From: Caballeronia sp. Lep1P3
GTDB taxonomy: Bacteria > Pseudomonadota > Gammaproteobacteria > Burkholderiales > Burkholderiaceae
Length of the DNA: 64,000 bases
Reading direction: 5' to 3'
Assembly (NCBI RefSeq): GCF_022879595.1
Contig: NZ_CP084265.1
Span: forward strand, 620,001-684,000
The translations under genes and the position numbers were made by a program. Under the pieces are notes generated by a model, which searched no databases, was not told the DNA's origin, and saw only the letters and a list, made by a program, of their open reading frames with translations. Below, piece by piece: positions 54,218-63,616 of this stretch; within the stretch, counting starts at the first letter, position 1, and each line of letters opens with the position of its first letter.

Positions 54218-55468
54218 ATGAACCGATTGCCGGAACACTCCGTTGAAGTCACGACCGCGGCGAGCGACGCCGCCGTCGACTCGCGCGCCTTGCATCGCAT
54301 CGAGAGCGACGAGGCCGCGCTGGCGGAACTCGCGCAGCGCATCAGGACGTGGGGGCGCGAGCTGGGATTCGGTGCGGTCGGCATCAGCGATATCGACCTG
54401 ACGGATGCCGAGGAGGGCCTTGCTAGTTGGCTCGAAGCAGGCTATCACGGCGAAATGGATTATATGGCCAAACATGGGATGAAACGCGCAAGGCCGGCCG
54501 AGCTTGTGGCCGGAACGCGACGGGTCATCACGGCGCGCATGGCTTATCTTCCGGCTGCGACGCTCGCGCAAAAGGGCGATGAAAGTGTCGCGACAGCGGA
54601 CGGTCAGAAGAACGACTGGCGCGCGGTCGAATGGACGCGGCTCGCCGATCCAGCGCAAGCCGTCGTGTCGATCTACGCGCGTGGCCGCGACTATCACAAG
54701 GTCATGCGCAACCGCTTGCAGCAGCTTGCCGAGCGGATAGAAGGCGAGGTCGGGCAGTTCGGGCATCGCGCGTTCACGGACTCGGCGCCGGTGCTGGAAG
54801 TCGCGCTCGCGCAGAAAGCGGGCAACGGCTGGCGCGGCAAGCACACGCTGCTGCTCGATCGGGATGCCGGGTCGCTGTTCTTTCTCGGCGAGATTTACGT
54901 CGATCTGCCGTTGCCGGTCGATCCGCAACCCGAAGAGGACGGCGCGCATTGCGGACAATGCACGCGCTGCGTCGGCGCGTGTCCGACGGGCGCGATCGTC
55001 GGGCCGTATCGCGTGGACGCGCGGCGCTGCATCTCCTATCTGACGATCGAACTGCACGGTAGCATTCCGGAAGCGATGCGCCCGCTCATCGGCAATCGCG
55101 TGTACGGCTGCGACGATTGCCAGCTCGCGTGTCCGTGGAACAAGTTCGCGCAGGCCGCGCCGGTCGCGGATTTCGACGTGCGGCACGGGCTGGACCGTGC
55201 GACGCTCGTCGAACTCTTCGCGTGGAGCGCCGAGGATTTCGACACGCGCATGCAGGGCAGCGCGATCCGGCGCATCGGACACGAGCGATGGCTGCGCAAT
55301 ATCGCCGTCGCGATGGGCAACGCGCTGCGCTCGCCGCTGCCGCGCGATGAACGCGCGGCCATCGTCGACGCGTTGCGCGCGCGCGCCGGCGATTCGTCGG
55401 CGCTGGTGCGCGAACACGTCGAATGGGCGCTGAAGCAAGGGGAAACGCATGAAAAGCATGCTGTCTGA
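54218..55468 (+). CDS. queG: Epoxyqueuosine reductase QueG
   Basis: QueG reduces epoxyqueuosine to queuosine in tRNA, using a cobalamin cofactor and two [4Fe-4S] clusters. The 416-residue protein has two cysteine sets: C245-x2-C248-x2-C251-x3-C255 (HCGQCTRCVGACPTGA) and C298-x2-C301-x3-C305 (GCDDCQLACPW). The N-terminal part carries the cobalamin-binding EMDYMAKHGMKRARP segment. A TAAAAT hexamer ends 6 nt before this ATG and no ribosome-binding site is present, suggesting a leaderless transcript. The 3' end overlaps ogt by 20 nt. Confidence 0.95.
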   Translation: MNRLPEHSVEVTTAASDAAVDSRALHRIESDEAALAELAQRIRTWGRELGFGAVGISDIDLTDAEEGLASWLEAGYHGEMDYMAKHGMKRARPAELVAGTRRVITARMAYLPAATLAQKGDESVATADGQKNDWRAVEWTRLADPAQAVVSIYARGRDYHKVMRNRLQQLAERIEGEVGQFGHRAFTDSAPVLEVALAQKAGNGWRGKHTLLLDRDAGSLFFLGEIYVDLPLPVDPQPEEDGAHCGQCTRCVGACPTGAIVGPYRVDARRCISYLTIELHGSIPEAMRPLIGNRVYGCDDCQLACPWNKFAQAAPVADFDVRHGLDRATLVELFAWSAEDFDTRMQGSAIRRIGHERWLRNIAVAMGNALRSPLPRDERAAIVDALRARAGDSSALVREHVEWALKQGETHEKHAV

Positions 55469-55991
55469 AGGCGTTTTCGATGCCGCGCGCCACGCACCGC
55501 GCCACACACCGAGTTCTGCGCCGTTCGATGCGATCATCGACGCGCCGTTCGGCAAGGTCGGCATCCGCGCCGGCGAGCACACGGTGCGCGAGATCGTCTA
55601 TCTTCCGGCAGACGTGGAAGCTGTCGACCCGGCTTCACCGCTCGCGCAAGAAGCCGCAGCGCAGATTCGCCGCTACTTCGATACGCCGTCGATGCGCTTC
55701 GACTTGCCGCTCGCCGTTCGCGGCACCGCGTTTCAGCAGCGCGTGTGGCGCGGCATCGGCGGCATCGCGGCGGGGCAGGTCTGGACGTATGGGCAACTCG
55801 CGCGCGAAATCGGCAGTGTGCCGCGCGCGGTCGGGCAGGCGTGCGGCTCCAATCCGCTGCCTATCGTGATACCGTGCCACCGCGTTGTCGCGTCGGGCGG
55901 AATCGGCGGCTTCGCACATCATCCCGGCGATGGCTTTTTTCGCGACGTGAAGCGCTGGCTGCTGGCGCATGAAGGTGTATCGATCGCATGA
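55449..55991 (+). CDS. ogt: Methylated-DNA--[protein]-cysteine S-methyltransferase
   Basis: This suicide enzyme moves methyl groups from O6-methylguanine to its own cysteine. The 180-residue protein has the acceptor C143 in PIVIPCHRVVASGG, the Arg-finger/recognition helix around YGQLAREIGSVPRAVGQACGSNP, and the N-terminal ribonuclease-like domain. The start at 55449 lies inside queG, with AAGGGGAA 6 nt upstream; another ATG at 55458 is possible. It overlaps xerD by 4 nt (ATGA), so queG-ogt-xerD is one operon. Confidence 0.93.
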   Translation: MKSMLSEGVFDAARHAPRHTPSSAPFDAIIDAPFGKVGIRAGEHTVREIVYLPADVEAVDPASPLAQEAAAQIRRYFDTPSMRFDLPLAVRGTAFQQRVWRGIGGIAAGQVWTYGQLAREIGSVPRAVGQACGSNPLPIVIPCHRVVASGGIGGFAHHPGDGFFRDVKRWLLAHEGVSIA

Positions 55992-56926
55992 CGAGCATGA
56001 CGAGCGCAACGACTGAAGAACTGGAAACGCCCGAACTCACGGCGAGCAGCGACGCCATCGACCTCTTTTGCGACGCGCTGTGGCTCGAACACGGACTCGC
56101 CAAGAATTCGCTCGATGCGTATCGCCGCGATCTGAAGCTCTTCGCCGAATGGCTCGCGAAGCAGCGGGGCGCGTCCATCGACTTCGCCACCGAAGCCGAC
56201 ATGAACGGCTACATGGCCGCGCGCCGCGGCGACAAGGCGACCTCCGCAAACCGGCGTCTTTCCGTCTTTCGCCGCTATTACGCGTGGGCGCTGCGGGAGC
56301 ATCGCGCCACCGCCGATCCGACGCTCAAGCTGCGCTCGGCGAAGCAGGCGCCGCGTTTCCCGTCGACGTTGAACGAAGCGCAAGTCGAGGCGCTGTTGCA
56401 CGCGCCCGATATCGAGACGCCGCTCGGCTTGCGCGACCGCACGATGCTCGAACTGATGTACGCGAGCGGGCTTCGCGTGACCGAACTCGTCACGCTGAAG
56501 ACCGTGGAAGTCGGGCTGAACGAGGGCGTCGTGCGCGTGATGGGCAAGGGCTCGAAGGAGCGGCTCGTGCCGTTCGGCGAGGCGGCGCACGAGTGGATCA
56601 CGCGCTATCTGCGCGAATCGCGCCCGGCGCTGCTCGGCGCGCGCGCCGCCGATGCGCTTTTCGTCACCGCGCGCGGCGAAGGCATGACGCGCCAGCAGTT
56701 CTGGAACATCATCAAGCGCCACGCGCTGAACGGCGGCGTGCACGCGCCGCTTTCGCCGCACACGCTGCGTCACGCGTTCGCGACGCATCTGCTGAACCAC
56801 GGCGCCGACTTGCGCGTCGTGCAATTGCTGCTCGGCCACTCCGACATCTCGACGACGCAAATCTACACGCACGTCGCGCGCGAACGTCTGCAGAAGCTGC
56901 ATCGCGAACATCATCCGCGCGGCTAG
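55988..56926 (+). CDS. xerD: Site-specific tyrosine recombinase XerD
   Basis: XerD acts with XerC and FtsK at the dif site to resolve chromosome dimers. The 312-residue protein has the SAM-like N-terminal core-binding domain (about residues 20-110) and the catalytic domain with R163 (SGLRVTEL), K187 (GKGSK), H258 and R261 (LSPHTLRHAF), H284 (LGHSD) and nucleophile Y293 (TQIYTHV). All match the XerD pattern. It is a chromosomal housekeeping recombinase, not a phage integrase; no integrated element flanks it. Its TAG stop shares a CTAG with the stop of the convergent gene. Confidence 0.95.
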   Translation: MTSMTSATTEELETPELTASSDAIDLFCDALWLEHGLAKNSLDAYRRDLKLFAEWLAKQRGASIDFATEADMNGYMAARRGDKATSANRRLSVFRRYYAWALREHRATADPTLKLRSAKQAPRFPSTLNEAQVEALLHAPDIETPLGLRDRTMLELMYASGLRVTELVTLKTVEVGLNEGVVRVMGKGSKERLVPFGEAAHEWITRYLRESRPALLGARAADALFVTARGEGMTRQQFWNIIKRHALNGGVHAPLSPHTLRHAFATHLLNHGADLRVVQLLLGHSDISTTQIYTHVARERLQKLHREHHPRG

Positions 56927-58074
56927 ATGTCCGCGCCGCGCATGAGTCCTCGCGCGATGATCACCTGCTGAATCTGCGACGTGCCTTCGTAGAGCCTGAA
57001 GAGCCGCACGTCGCGATAGAAACGCTCGATGCCGTACTCCGCGACATAGCCCGCGCCGCCATGCACCTGCACCGCGCGATCCGCGACGCGCCCGCACATT
57101 TCCGTTGCGAAGTACTTCGCAGCGGACGCTTCGATGGACACGTCGCGGCCTTCGTCGCGGCGGCGCGCGGCGTCGAGCACCATGCATTCGGCGGCATACA
57201 GTTCGGTCTTGCTGTCCGCGAGCATGCCCTGAACGAGCTGGAATTCCGCGATTGGCTGGCCGAACTGGCGGCGTTCCATCGCGTAGGCGAGGGCGTCGCG
57301 CAACATGCGCTTCGCCGCGCCGACCGCGATTGCCGCGATATGAATGCGCCCTTTGTCGAGCGTTTTCATCGCCGTCTTGAAGCCGACGCCTTCCACGCCG
57401 CCGATCAGTTGCCGCGCCGGCACGCGGCAGTTCTCGAAGATGACGTCGCTCGTATGCGCGCCGCGCTGGCCCATCTTGCGATCCGGCTTGCCGAGCGACA
57501 GCCCCGGCGTATCGCGCTCGACGATGAACGCGGAAATGGCGCTCGCGCCTTTCGCGTCGCCGGTGCGGGCCATGACCGTATAGATGCCCGCTTCGGGCGC
57601 GTTCGTGATGAAGCGCTTAGTCCCGTTGAGCACGTAGGCGTCGCCGTCTTTTCGCGCCGTTGTCTTGAGCGAGGCGGCATCCGATCCGGAATCCGGCTCC
57701 GTGAGACAGAACGAGCCGATCAGTTCGCCCGACGCGAGCTTCGGCAGATAGTGCGCCTTTTGCTCCTCGGTGCCGTCGAGCAGAATGCCGATCGACCCGA
57801 TGCCGTTGTTCGTGCCGATGACCGAGCGAAACGCGGGCGACGTCTGCCCGAGCTCGAACGCAATGCGAACTTCCTCTTCCATCGTCAGACCGAGTCCGCC
57901 ATACGCCTCCGGAATCGTGAGTCCGAACATGCCGATTTCGCGCATCGCCGCGATGAGATCGGCGGGAATGGCGTCGGTTTCGTCGACTTCGGCTTCGCGC
58001 GGCACGAGCTTCTCGCGCACGAATCGGCGGATGGTGTCCTCAAGCAGCGTTTGAGTTTCGGCGTCGCGGATCAT
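56923..58074 (-). CDS. Acyl-CoA dehydrogenase
   Basis: A 383-residue acyl-CoA dehydrogenase with all standard motifs: LTEPDSGSDAASL, the ERRQFGQPIAEFQLVQ FAD contact, VHGGAGYVAEYGIERFYRD and the catalytic E363 in LYEGTSQIQQ. It resembles short- or branched-chain enzymes. It is monocistronic, convergent with xerD, and far from the beta-oxidation island, so it is not assigned to that pathway. The start MIRDAETQTLLEDTI is family-typical. It is the sixth acyl-CoA dehydrogenase gene of the window. Confidence 0.92.
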   Translation of the reverse strand: MIRDAETQTLLEDTIRRFVREKLVPREAEVDETDAIPADLIAAMREIGMFGLTIPEAYGGLGLTMEEEVRIAFELGQTSPAFRSVIGTNNGIGSIGILLDGTEEQKAHYLPKLASGELIGSFCLTEPDSGSDAASLKTTARKDGDAYVLNGTKRFITNAPEAGIYTVMARTGDAKGASAISAFIVERDTPGLSLGKPDRKMGQRGAHTSDVIFENCRVPARQLIGGVEGVGFKTAMKTLDKGRIHIAAIAVGAAKRMLRDALAYAMERRQFGQPIAEFQLVQGMLADSKTELYAAECMVLDAARRRDEGRDVSIEASAAKYFATEMCGRVADRAVQVHGGAGYVAEYGIERFYRDVRLFRLYEGTSQIQQVIIARGLMRGADI

Positions 58075-58179
58075 GGCTATTTCCTTGTCAGGCGAACGAT
58101 CGTCTCATAGCCGGGCGTCGCCGTACACTCGGCCGAATGGCCGATGGTGAGCCGGGTTGGGCGCCGCTACAATGCGTGC

Positions 58180-58671
58180 ATGTCGAAATCCAAACACGTC
58201 TCCGAAACGCCCGCGACGCAATTCCTGCGCCGTCACAACGTCGCGTTCGGCGAGCATCCCTATGAGTACGTCGAGCATGGCGGCACCGAGGAATCGGCGC
58301 GGCAACTGGGCGTGGACGAGCATCGCGTCGTCAAGACGCTCGTGATGGAAGACGAGCACGCGAAGCCGCTCATCGTGCTCATGCACGGCGATCGCACGGT
58401 GTCGACGAAAAACCTTGCGCGGCAGACGGGCGCAAAGCGCATCGAGCCGTGCAAGCCCGACGTGGCGAACCGGCATTCGGGCTATCTCGTCGGCGGCACG
58501 TCGCCCTTCGGCACGAAGAAGGCCATGCCCGTGTATGTCGAATCGACCATTCTCGATCTCGACACCATCTACCTGAACGGCGGGCGGCGCGGCTACCTCG
58601 TGAGCCTGAACCCTGCCGTGTTGACGGAACTGCTCGACGCGAAGCCGGTTCAGTGCGCGAGCGTCGATTAG
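58180..58671 (+). CDS. ybaK: Cys-tRNA(Pro)/Cys-tRNA(Cys) deacylase YbaK
   Basis: YbaK removes cysteine wrongly attached to tRNA-Pro. The 163-residue protein has the YbaK/ProX fold with EESARQLGVDEHRVVKTLVM (catalytic Lys region), the GDRTVSTKNLA segment and GGTSPFGTKKAMP with the Gly-x-x-x-Pro specificity loop. The ATG at 58180 follows a TACAAT hexamer by 6 nt and has no ribosome-binding site, so a leaderless mRNA is likely. The alternative start at 58144 (GTG-rich upstream sequence) lacks family similarity. Confidence 0.92.
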   Translation: MSKSKHVSETPATQFLRRHNVAFGEHPYEYVEHGGTEESARQLGVDEHRVVKTLVMEDEHAKPLIVLMHGDRTVSTKNLARQTGAKRIEPCKPDVANRHSGYLVGGTSPFGTKKAMPVYVESTILDLDTIYLNGGRRGYLVSLNPAVLTELLDAKPVQCASVD

Positions 58672-58720
58672 AATGCTGACCGCGAATTTTTCCAAGACTT
58701 CCTAAGCCGAAAGAGAACTC

Positions 58721-59347
58721 ATGATCTATCTGATCGTCGCCGTCGTGTCCTATCTGATCGGCTCGATTTCATTCGCCGTCGTCGTCAGTTCGGCGATGGG
58801 ACTCGCCGATCCGCGTTCCTACGGCTCGGGCAACCCCGGCGCGACCAACGTGCTGCGCACCGGCAACAAGCGCGCGGCCATCCTCACGCTTATCGGCGAT
58901 GCCTTCAAGGGCTGGCTGCCGGTGTGGATCGTCGCGCATTTCGGCGCGCGCTTCGGACTCGACGCGACCGGCCTTGCAACAGCCGTCGCGCTATCGGCCA
59001 TCGCTGTTTTTCTCGGGCATCTGTACCCGATCTTCTTCAAGTTTCAGGGCGGAAAGGGCGTCGCGACGGCGGCGGGCGTGCTGCTCGCCATTCATCCGGT
59101 GCTCGGGCTCGCGACGCTGCTGACGTGGGTCATCATCGCGTTCTTCTTTCGTTATTCGTCGCTCGCGGCGCTCGTCGCGGCGGTGTTCGCGCCGTTCTTC
59201 CAGGTGTTTTTGTTCGGGCCGAGCCGCGTCTCGCTTGCCGTGCTCGCGATGAGCGCGCTGCTCGTCTGGCGGCATCGCGCCAATATTTCGAAGCTGCTCG
59301 CGGGGCAGGAGAGCCGCATCGGGGAGAAGAAAAAAGCGGCGCAGTGA
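58721..59347 (+). CDS. plsY: Acyl-phosphate--glycerol-3-phosphate acyltransferase PlsY
   Basis: PlsY transfers an acyl group from acyl-phosphate to glycerol-3-phosphate, the first step of phospholipid synthesis, in the inner membrane. The 208-residue protein has about five to seven membrane helices and the three conserved loops [34 protein letters not shown] and an FFRYSSLAA region. GAAAGAGA stands before the ATG. It follows ybaK by 49 nt. A terminator in the 63-nt gap to the convergent yajQ gene follows it. Confidence 0.96.
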   Translation: MIYLIVAVVSYLIGSISFAVVVSSAMGLADPRSYGSGNPGATNVLRTGNKRAAILTLIGDAFKGWLPVWIVAHFGARFGLDATGLATAVALSAIAVFLGHLYPIFFKFQGGKGVATAAGVLLAIHPVLGLATLLTWVIIAFFFRYSSLAALVAAVFAPFFQVFLFGPSRVSLAVLAMSALLVWRHRANISKLLAGQESRIGEKKKAAQ

Positions 59348-59353
59348 GGCACG

Positions 59354-59386
59354 AAAAAAGCCGTTCCGCAGGGCGCGAAACGGCTT
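59354..59386 (-). terminator. Rho-independent terminator of yajQ
   Basis: AAGCCGTT and AACGGCTT pair over 8 bases around a GC-rich loop. On the minus strand it is followed by TTTTTT (complement of 59354-59359). It lies in the gap between convergent plsY and yajQ. Confidence 0.75.
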
Positions 59387-59410
59387 CGGTACAGCGCGCA
59401 GCGAGCGCGT

Positions 59411-59896
59411 TCAGTCGCGGAAATTGTTGAAGTCGAGCGGCGTATCCGTCACTTCTTTCTTCAGAAGCGCGATGGTGCTCTGCAGATCGTCACGCTTGGT
59501 GCCCTGCACGCGTACCGCGTCGCCCTGAATGCTCGCCTGCACCTTGATCTTGCTGTCCTTCACGATCTTGACGACCTTCTTCGCCAGATCGCCGGACACG
59601 CCTTTCTTGATCGTGACGACCTGCTTGAGCCTGTCGCCGCCAATCTTCTCCTGCTTGCCGTAGTCCAGAAAGCGCACGTCGACACCGCGTTTCGCGAGCT
59701 TGCCGAGCAGCACGTCCTTCACCTGGCCGAGCTTGAAATCGTCGTCGGCATAGAGCGTCAGTTCGCGCTCCTTCTGCTCGACGCGTGAATCCGAACCCTT
59801 GAAGTCGAAACGCGTCGAGATTTCCTTGTTGGACTGCTCGATGGCGTTCTTCACTTCGATCATGTTTGCTTCGCTGACGACGTCAAACGATGGCAT
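59411..59896 (-). CDS. yajQ: YajQ family nucleotide-binding protein
   Basis: YajQ proteins are small cytosolic proteins with two ferredoxin-like folds that bind nucleotides; some bind cyclic di-GMP (as in Xanthomonas) and act with transcription factors. The 161-residue protein shows [30 protein letters not shown] and the C-terminal [16 protein letters not shown] and [11 protein letters not shown] that define the family. GAAGGGGAAG precedes the ATG at 59896; in-frame sequence upstream to 59956 is unsupported. Confidence 0.95.
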   Translation of the reverse strand: MPSFDVVSEANMIEVKNAIEQSNKEISTRFDFKGSDSRVEQKERELTLYADDDFKLGQVKDVLLGKLAKRGVDVRFLDYGKQEKIGGDRLKQVVTIKKGVSGDLAKKVVKIVKDSKIKVQASIQGDAVRVQGTKRDDLQSTIALLKKEVTDTPLDFNNFRD

Positions 59897-59947
59897 CTGT
59901 CTTCCCCTTCGTTGAGGCGAGCGCGCGGGCGCGGCTCGCGCAATCGC

Positions 59948-59953
59948 TATAAT
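59948..59953 (+). promoter_or_regulatory. -10 hexamer of the murB promoter
   Basis: A perfect TATAAT stands 82 nt before the murB ATG. No clear -35 is present 16-18 nt upstream. The assignment is by position and the rarity of this hexamer in GC-rich DNA. Confidence 0.5.
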
Positions 59954-60035
59954 CACGGACCTGACGTCATTCTACCGACGCGCTTTGGTTTTCCCCAAGG
60001 CCGCTTCCATTCCAGCATTCGCCACGCGGTTTCCC

Positions 60036-61070
60036 ATGTCCGACGCTTCCTCTCTCGCGCCCGCGCTGCTCGCGGACTATTCGCTGCGTGAGCACAACAC
60101 TTTCGGCTTCGACGTGCGCGCGCGCCACGCGATGCGCGTCGGGAGCGCGGACGCGGCCGCCGCGCTCGCCCGCGACGCGCGCATCGCGAACATGCCGAAA
60201 CTCGTGCTGGGCGGCGGAAGCAACGTCGTGCTGACACGCGATTTCGACGGCGTCGCGCTGATCGTCGGCATCGAAGGCAAGCGCGTGATCGGCGAGGACG
60301 ACGAAGCGTATCTCGTCGAAGCCGGCGCGGGCGAGAACTGGCACGCGTTCGTCGCCTGGACGCTTGCACACGGCATGCCGGGCCTCGAAAACCTCGCGCT
60401 GATTCCCGGCACGGTCGGCGCGGCGCCGATTCAGAACATCGGCGCTTACGGGCTGGAAATGGTCGAGCGCTTCGAGCGGCTTCGCGCGGTGGAACTCGAA
60501 ACGGGCGCGCTCGCCGAATTCGACCGCGACGCATGCGCGTTCGGCTACCGCGACAGTTTTTTCAAGCGCGCGGGGCGCGGGCGCTTTCTAATCACGTCGG
60601 TGGTTTTCCGGTTGCCGAAAGCGTGGACGCCGCGCGCCGATTACGCCGACGTCGCGCGCGCACTCGAAGGCGCGTCGTCGCGAGACGCGCAAGCCATCTT
60701 CGATGCGGTCGTGGCCGTGCGCCGCGCGAAGCTGCCGGACTGGACCGTGCTCGGCAACGCCGGCAGCTTCTTCAAGAATCCGGTCGTGAGCGCCGCCACG
60801 TTCGATGCGTTGCGCGCGAAAGAGCCGGGCGTCGTCTCGTATATGCAGCCCGATGGCAGCGTGAAGCTCGCGGCGGGCTGGCTGATCGACCAGTGCGGGT
60901 GGAAGGGGCGCGGCGTCGGCGGCGCGGCGGTGCACGACCGCCAGGCGCTCGTGCTCGTGAACCGCGGCGGCGCGACCGGCGCGCACGTGCTCGAACTCGC
61001 GCAGGCCATCAAGCGCGACGTGCTCGCGCGCTTTGGCGTCGAGCTGGAGATGGAGCCGGTCGTCGTCTGA
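60036..61070 (+). CDS. murB: UDP-N-acetylenolpyruvoylglucosamine reductase MurB
   Basis: MurB reduces UDP-GlcNAc-enolpyruvate to UDP-MurNAc in peptidoglycan precursor synthesis, using FAD and NADPH. The 344-residue protein has [14 protein letters not shown] and [10 protein letters not shown] for FAD binding, the [15 protein letters not shown] active-site segment, a YRDSFFK motif, and [10 protein letters not shown] with the catalytic Ser. It is of the E. coli type I size. The start at 60036 ([11 protein letters not shown]) is chosen over an ATG at 59985. It is convergent with argF, 9 nt apart. Confidence 0.96.
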   Translation: MSDASSLAPALLADYSLREHNTFGFDVRARHAMRVGSADAAAALARDARIANMPKLVLGGGSNVVLTRDFDGVALIVGIEGKRVIGEDDEAYLVEAGAGENWHAFVAWTLAHGMPGLENLALIPGTVGAAPIQNIGAYGLEMVERFERLRAVELETGALAEFDRDACAFGYRDSFFKRAGRGRFLITSVVFRLPKAWTPRADYADVARALEGASSRDAQAIFDAVVAVRRAKLPDWTVLGNAGSFFKNPVVSAATFDALRAKEPGVVSYMQPDGSVKLAAGWLIDQCGWKGRGVGGAAVHDRQALVLVNRGGATGAHVLELAQAIKRDVLARFGVELEMEPVVV

Positions 61071-61079
61071 CGAAATGAC

Positions 61080-62009
<930 letters not shown>

Positions 62010-62506
62010 GAAACGCAAGCGGCGGCTTCGAACCGGGCGCGCGACTTCAGACGATTGTCGCCGGACCGGACGGCGCCGCCGTCGGGAGTGGGTTAGCGTT
62101 CGAGCATAAAGGATTTTGTGAGCTTTGACGAGGCCGGCCAGAAGCGCGCCAGAGGGCGTCGCGAGCGCCCGCCCACGCGCGCCGAAGCCTTGTGTGCGCT
62201 GCGGAAAAGGGGGCGCTGCTGTATAATTGCTCGCGCTTGTTTCAACGAGTCTGCAACACTCAGTAACGCTCAGCACCGTTTTACGCGCATGTTAGGCGTT
62301 GGCTCGCAAGAGTCCGCTCGGTGTTCTTTTGCGCTTGCGAATTCTTCGTGCTGCCGGGTCCGCCATCGTGTCGCGGGCGCGCCCAGTCCTCTCCGGACTG
62401 TTTCGCAAGCACCGCCCGGCGCTCCTTGCATGCCGGCCAGCGCGGTTCCCGCGTCGAGCGTGTGCATTCGCCGGTGCCGCCACCGGCCGACAAAAGGTAT
62501 TGCTAC
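62010..62506. other. Long divergent intergenic region (497 bp) between argF and the DUF3579 gene
   Basis: It contains a perfect TATAAT at 62222-62227 on the plus strand, which would give a leader of about 270 nt for the DUF3579 gene. That leader holds one short open frame from an ATG at 62289 that runs into the downstream gene in another frame, and several GC-rich hairpin-capable stretches. I recognise no known RNA family. Confidence 0.5.
62222..62227 (+). promoter_or_regulatory. -10 hexamer for the DUF3579 gene
   Basis: TATAAT on the plus strand, preceded by CTG and a GC-rich spacer without a good -35. It is the only strong hexamer in the 497-bp gap, so transcription of the gene at 62507 probably starts near 62234. 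Confidence 0.55.
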
Positions 62507-62842
62507 ATGGCTGAATCATCCCCTACCGAGTACTTCATACAAGGCATCACCAAGAGCGGGAGGAAGTTTCGGCCCAGCGACTGGTCCGAGCGCCTGTGCG
62601 GTGTGATGTCGGGGTTCGGGCCGAAATTGAAGGGGCCGAACGCACGGCTGCAATATTCCATCTACGTGCGTCCGACGATGATCGGCGACATCAAGGTCGT
62701 GATCGTCGATTCGCGCCTGCGCGACATCGAGCCGATGGCGTTCGATTTCGTGCTGAACTTCGCGAAGGACAACGATCTCGTCGTGACCGAGGCGTGCGAA
62801 TTGCCGCCGCATCACGGCACGCAGACGCAGCAGCATCGCTAG
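62507..62842 (+). CDS. DUF3579 domain protein (111 aa)
   Basis: A 111-residue conserved beta-proteobacterial protein of the DUF3579 family, with no assigned function. It begins MAESSPTEYFIQGITKSG. Notable conserved-looking segments are RKFRPSDWSERLCGVMS, YVRPTMIGDIKVVIVD and DFVLNFAKDNDLVVTEACELP. There is no signal peptide or membrane segment. It follows a very long leader and is closed by a bidirectional terminator shared with rpsT. AAAAGG 10 nt before the ATG is a weak ribosome-binding site. Confidence 0.88.
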   Translation: MAESSPTEYFIQGITKSGRKFRPSDWSERLCGVMSGFGPKLKGPNARLQYSIYVRPTMIGDIKVVIVDSRLRDIEPMAFDFVLNFAKDNDLVVTEACELPPHHGTQTQQHR

Positions 62843-62875
62843 CGCGCGAAGCGCCAACGGAATGCAACCGAATGC

Positions 62876-62904
62876 AAAAAAGCCCGCGCGAAGCGGGCTT
62901 TTTC
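62876..62904. terminator. Bidirectional rho-independent terminator
   Basis: AAAAAGCCCGC and GCGGGCTTTTT form an 11-bp stem around GCGAA, with an A run on one side and a T run on the other. It serves the plus-strand DUF3579 gene and the minus-strand rpsT gene. Confidence 0.9.
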
Positions 62905-62984
62905 GTTACTGCGCAGCGGAAACAGGAGGCTGCTTCGACGAACGCGACCGGAAACTCAGTGCGCGCGCCCGAAGCGAGCCGGAA

Positions 62985-63263
62985 TTACTGGGCTGCGGGA
63001 GCCTGCAGACCCTTGATGGCTGCAGCCAGGCGGCTCTTATGGCGAGCGGCCTTGTTCTTGTGGACGATCTTCTTGTCCGCGATGATGTCGATCGTCTTCG
63101 ACGACGACTTCAACACTTCGGCGGCCTTGGCCTGATCGCCGGCTTCGATTGCCTTGCGAACTGCCTTGATGGCCGTGCGGAACTTCGAGCGCAGCGCCGA
63201 GTTGTGCGAGTTGGCTTTGGCGGCCTGACGGGCGCGCTTGCGAGCTTGTGCGGTATTTGCCAT
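62985..63263 (-). CDS. rpsT: 30S ribosomal protein S20
   Basis: S20 is an early-binding 30S protein. The 92-residue sequence is rich in Ala, Lys and Arg, starts [20 protein letters not shown] and shows the three-helix family pattern, with [20 protein letters not shown] near the end. A long leader of about 190 nt precedes it, which fits autogenous control known for E. coli rpsT. It is divergent from murJ, the usual beta-proteobacterial arrangement. Confidence 0.97.
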   Translation of the reverse strand: MANTAQARKRARQAAKANSHNSALRSKFRTAIKAVRKAIEAGDQAKAAEVLKSSSKTIDIIADKKIVHKNKAARHKSRLAAAIKGLQAPAAQ

Positions 63264-63461
63264 GACGGTTCCTTATCCTGTTCCTGCTGTTACTTGTCGG
63301 AGCGGGCTTCACCCTCTGGCCCGGCGTGGGGCCGGAAGCGGTGATCGGTGCGCGCTGCCTCTGATCTGAAATCCCGGGAGCGATTGCCCGAGAACCTGTA
63401 ATACATCGCCGACGGAGTCGGAAAGACGCGAAGTCGCCAGAACGGAGCTTCGAAACCCGCG

Positions 63462-63491
63462 ATTATAGCAAGCCGATACGAGATATGACAA
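63462..63491 (-). promoter_or_regulatory. Sigma-70 promoter for rpsT
   Basis: On the minus strand TTGTCA (complement of 63486-63491) and TATAAT (complement of 63462-63467) are 18 nt apart. Transcription would start near 63455, giving an untranslated leader of about 190 nt. Confidence 0.8.
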
Positions 63492-63601
63492 GCGCGCGAT
63501 GTCGCCCGCGCCGCGAGGCGGGTTCGCCGCAAATCTGATGCAATCCGTCATTCTCGCGGATCGGGACGCCAGCATTGCGAAGCCCGACCATGCGCGGCCC
63601 G

Positions 63602-63607
63602 TATAAT
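63602..63607 (+). promoter_or_regulatory. -10 hexamer immediately upstream of murJ
   Basis: TATAAT ends 9 nt before the murJ ATG. A start site at the usual distance would fall at 63614-63617, at or next to the A of the ATG. No good -35 is seen; the nearest is TTGCGA with a 21-nt spacer. Confidence 0.5.
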
Positions 63608-63616
63608 AAGCGCCCC

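Larger units (their letters stand above)
63264..63616. other. Divergent region (353 bp) between rpsT and murJ
   Basis: It holds the rpsT promoter at 63462-63491 with its long leader, and a TATAAT directly before murJ. I see no small gene. The leader between 63264 and 63455 contains GC-rich segments such as GCCCGGCGTGGGGCCGG that may fold. Confidence 0.6.

Noticed and set aside
55988-56926. Tyrosine recombinase as the integrase of an island
   Set aside because: Length, motif content and the queG-ogt-xerD operon identify housekeeping XerD; there is no attachment repeat and no cargo next to it.
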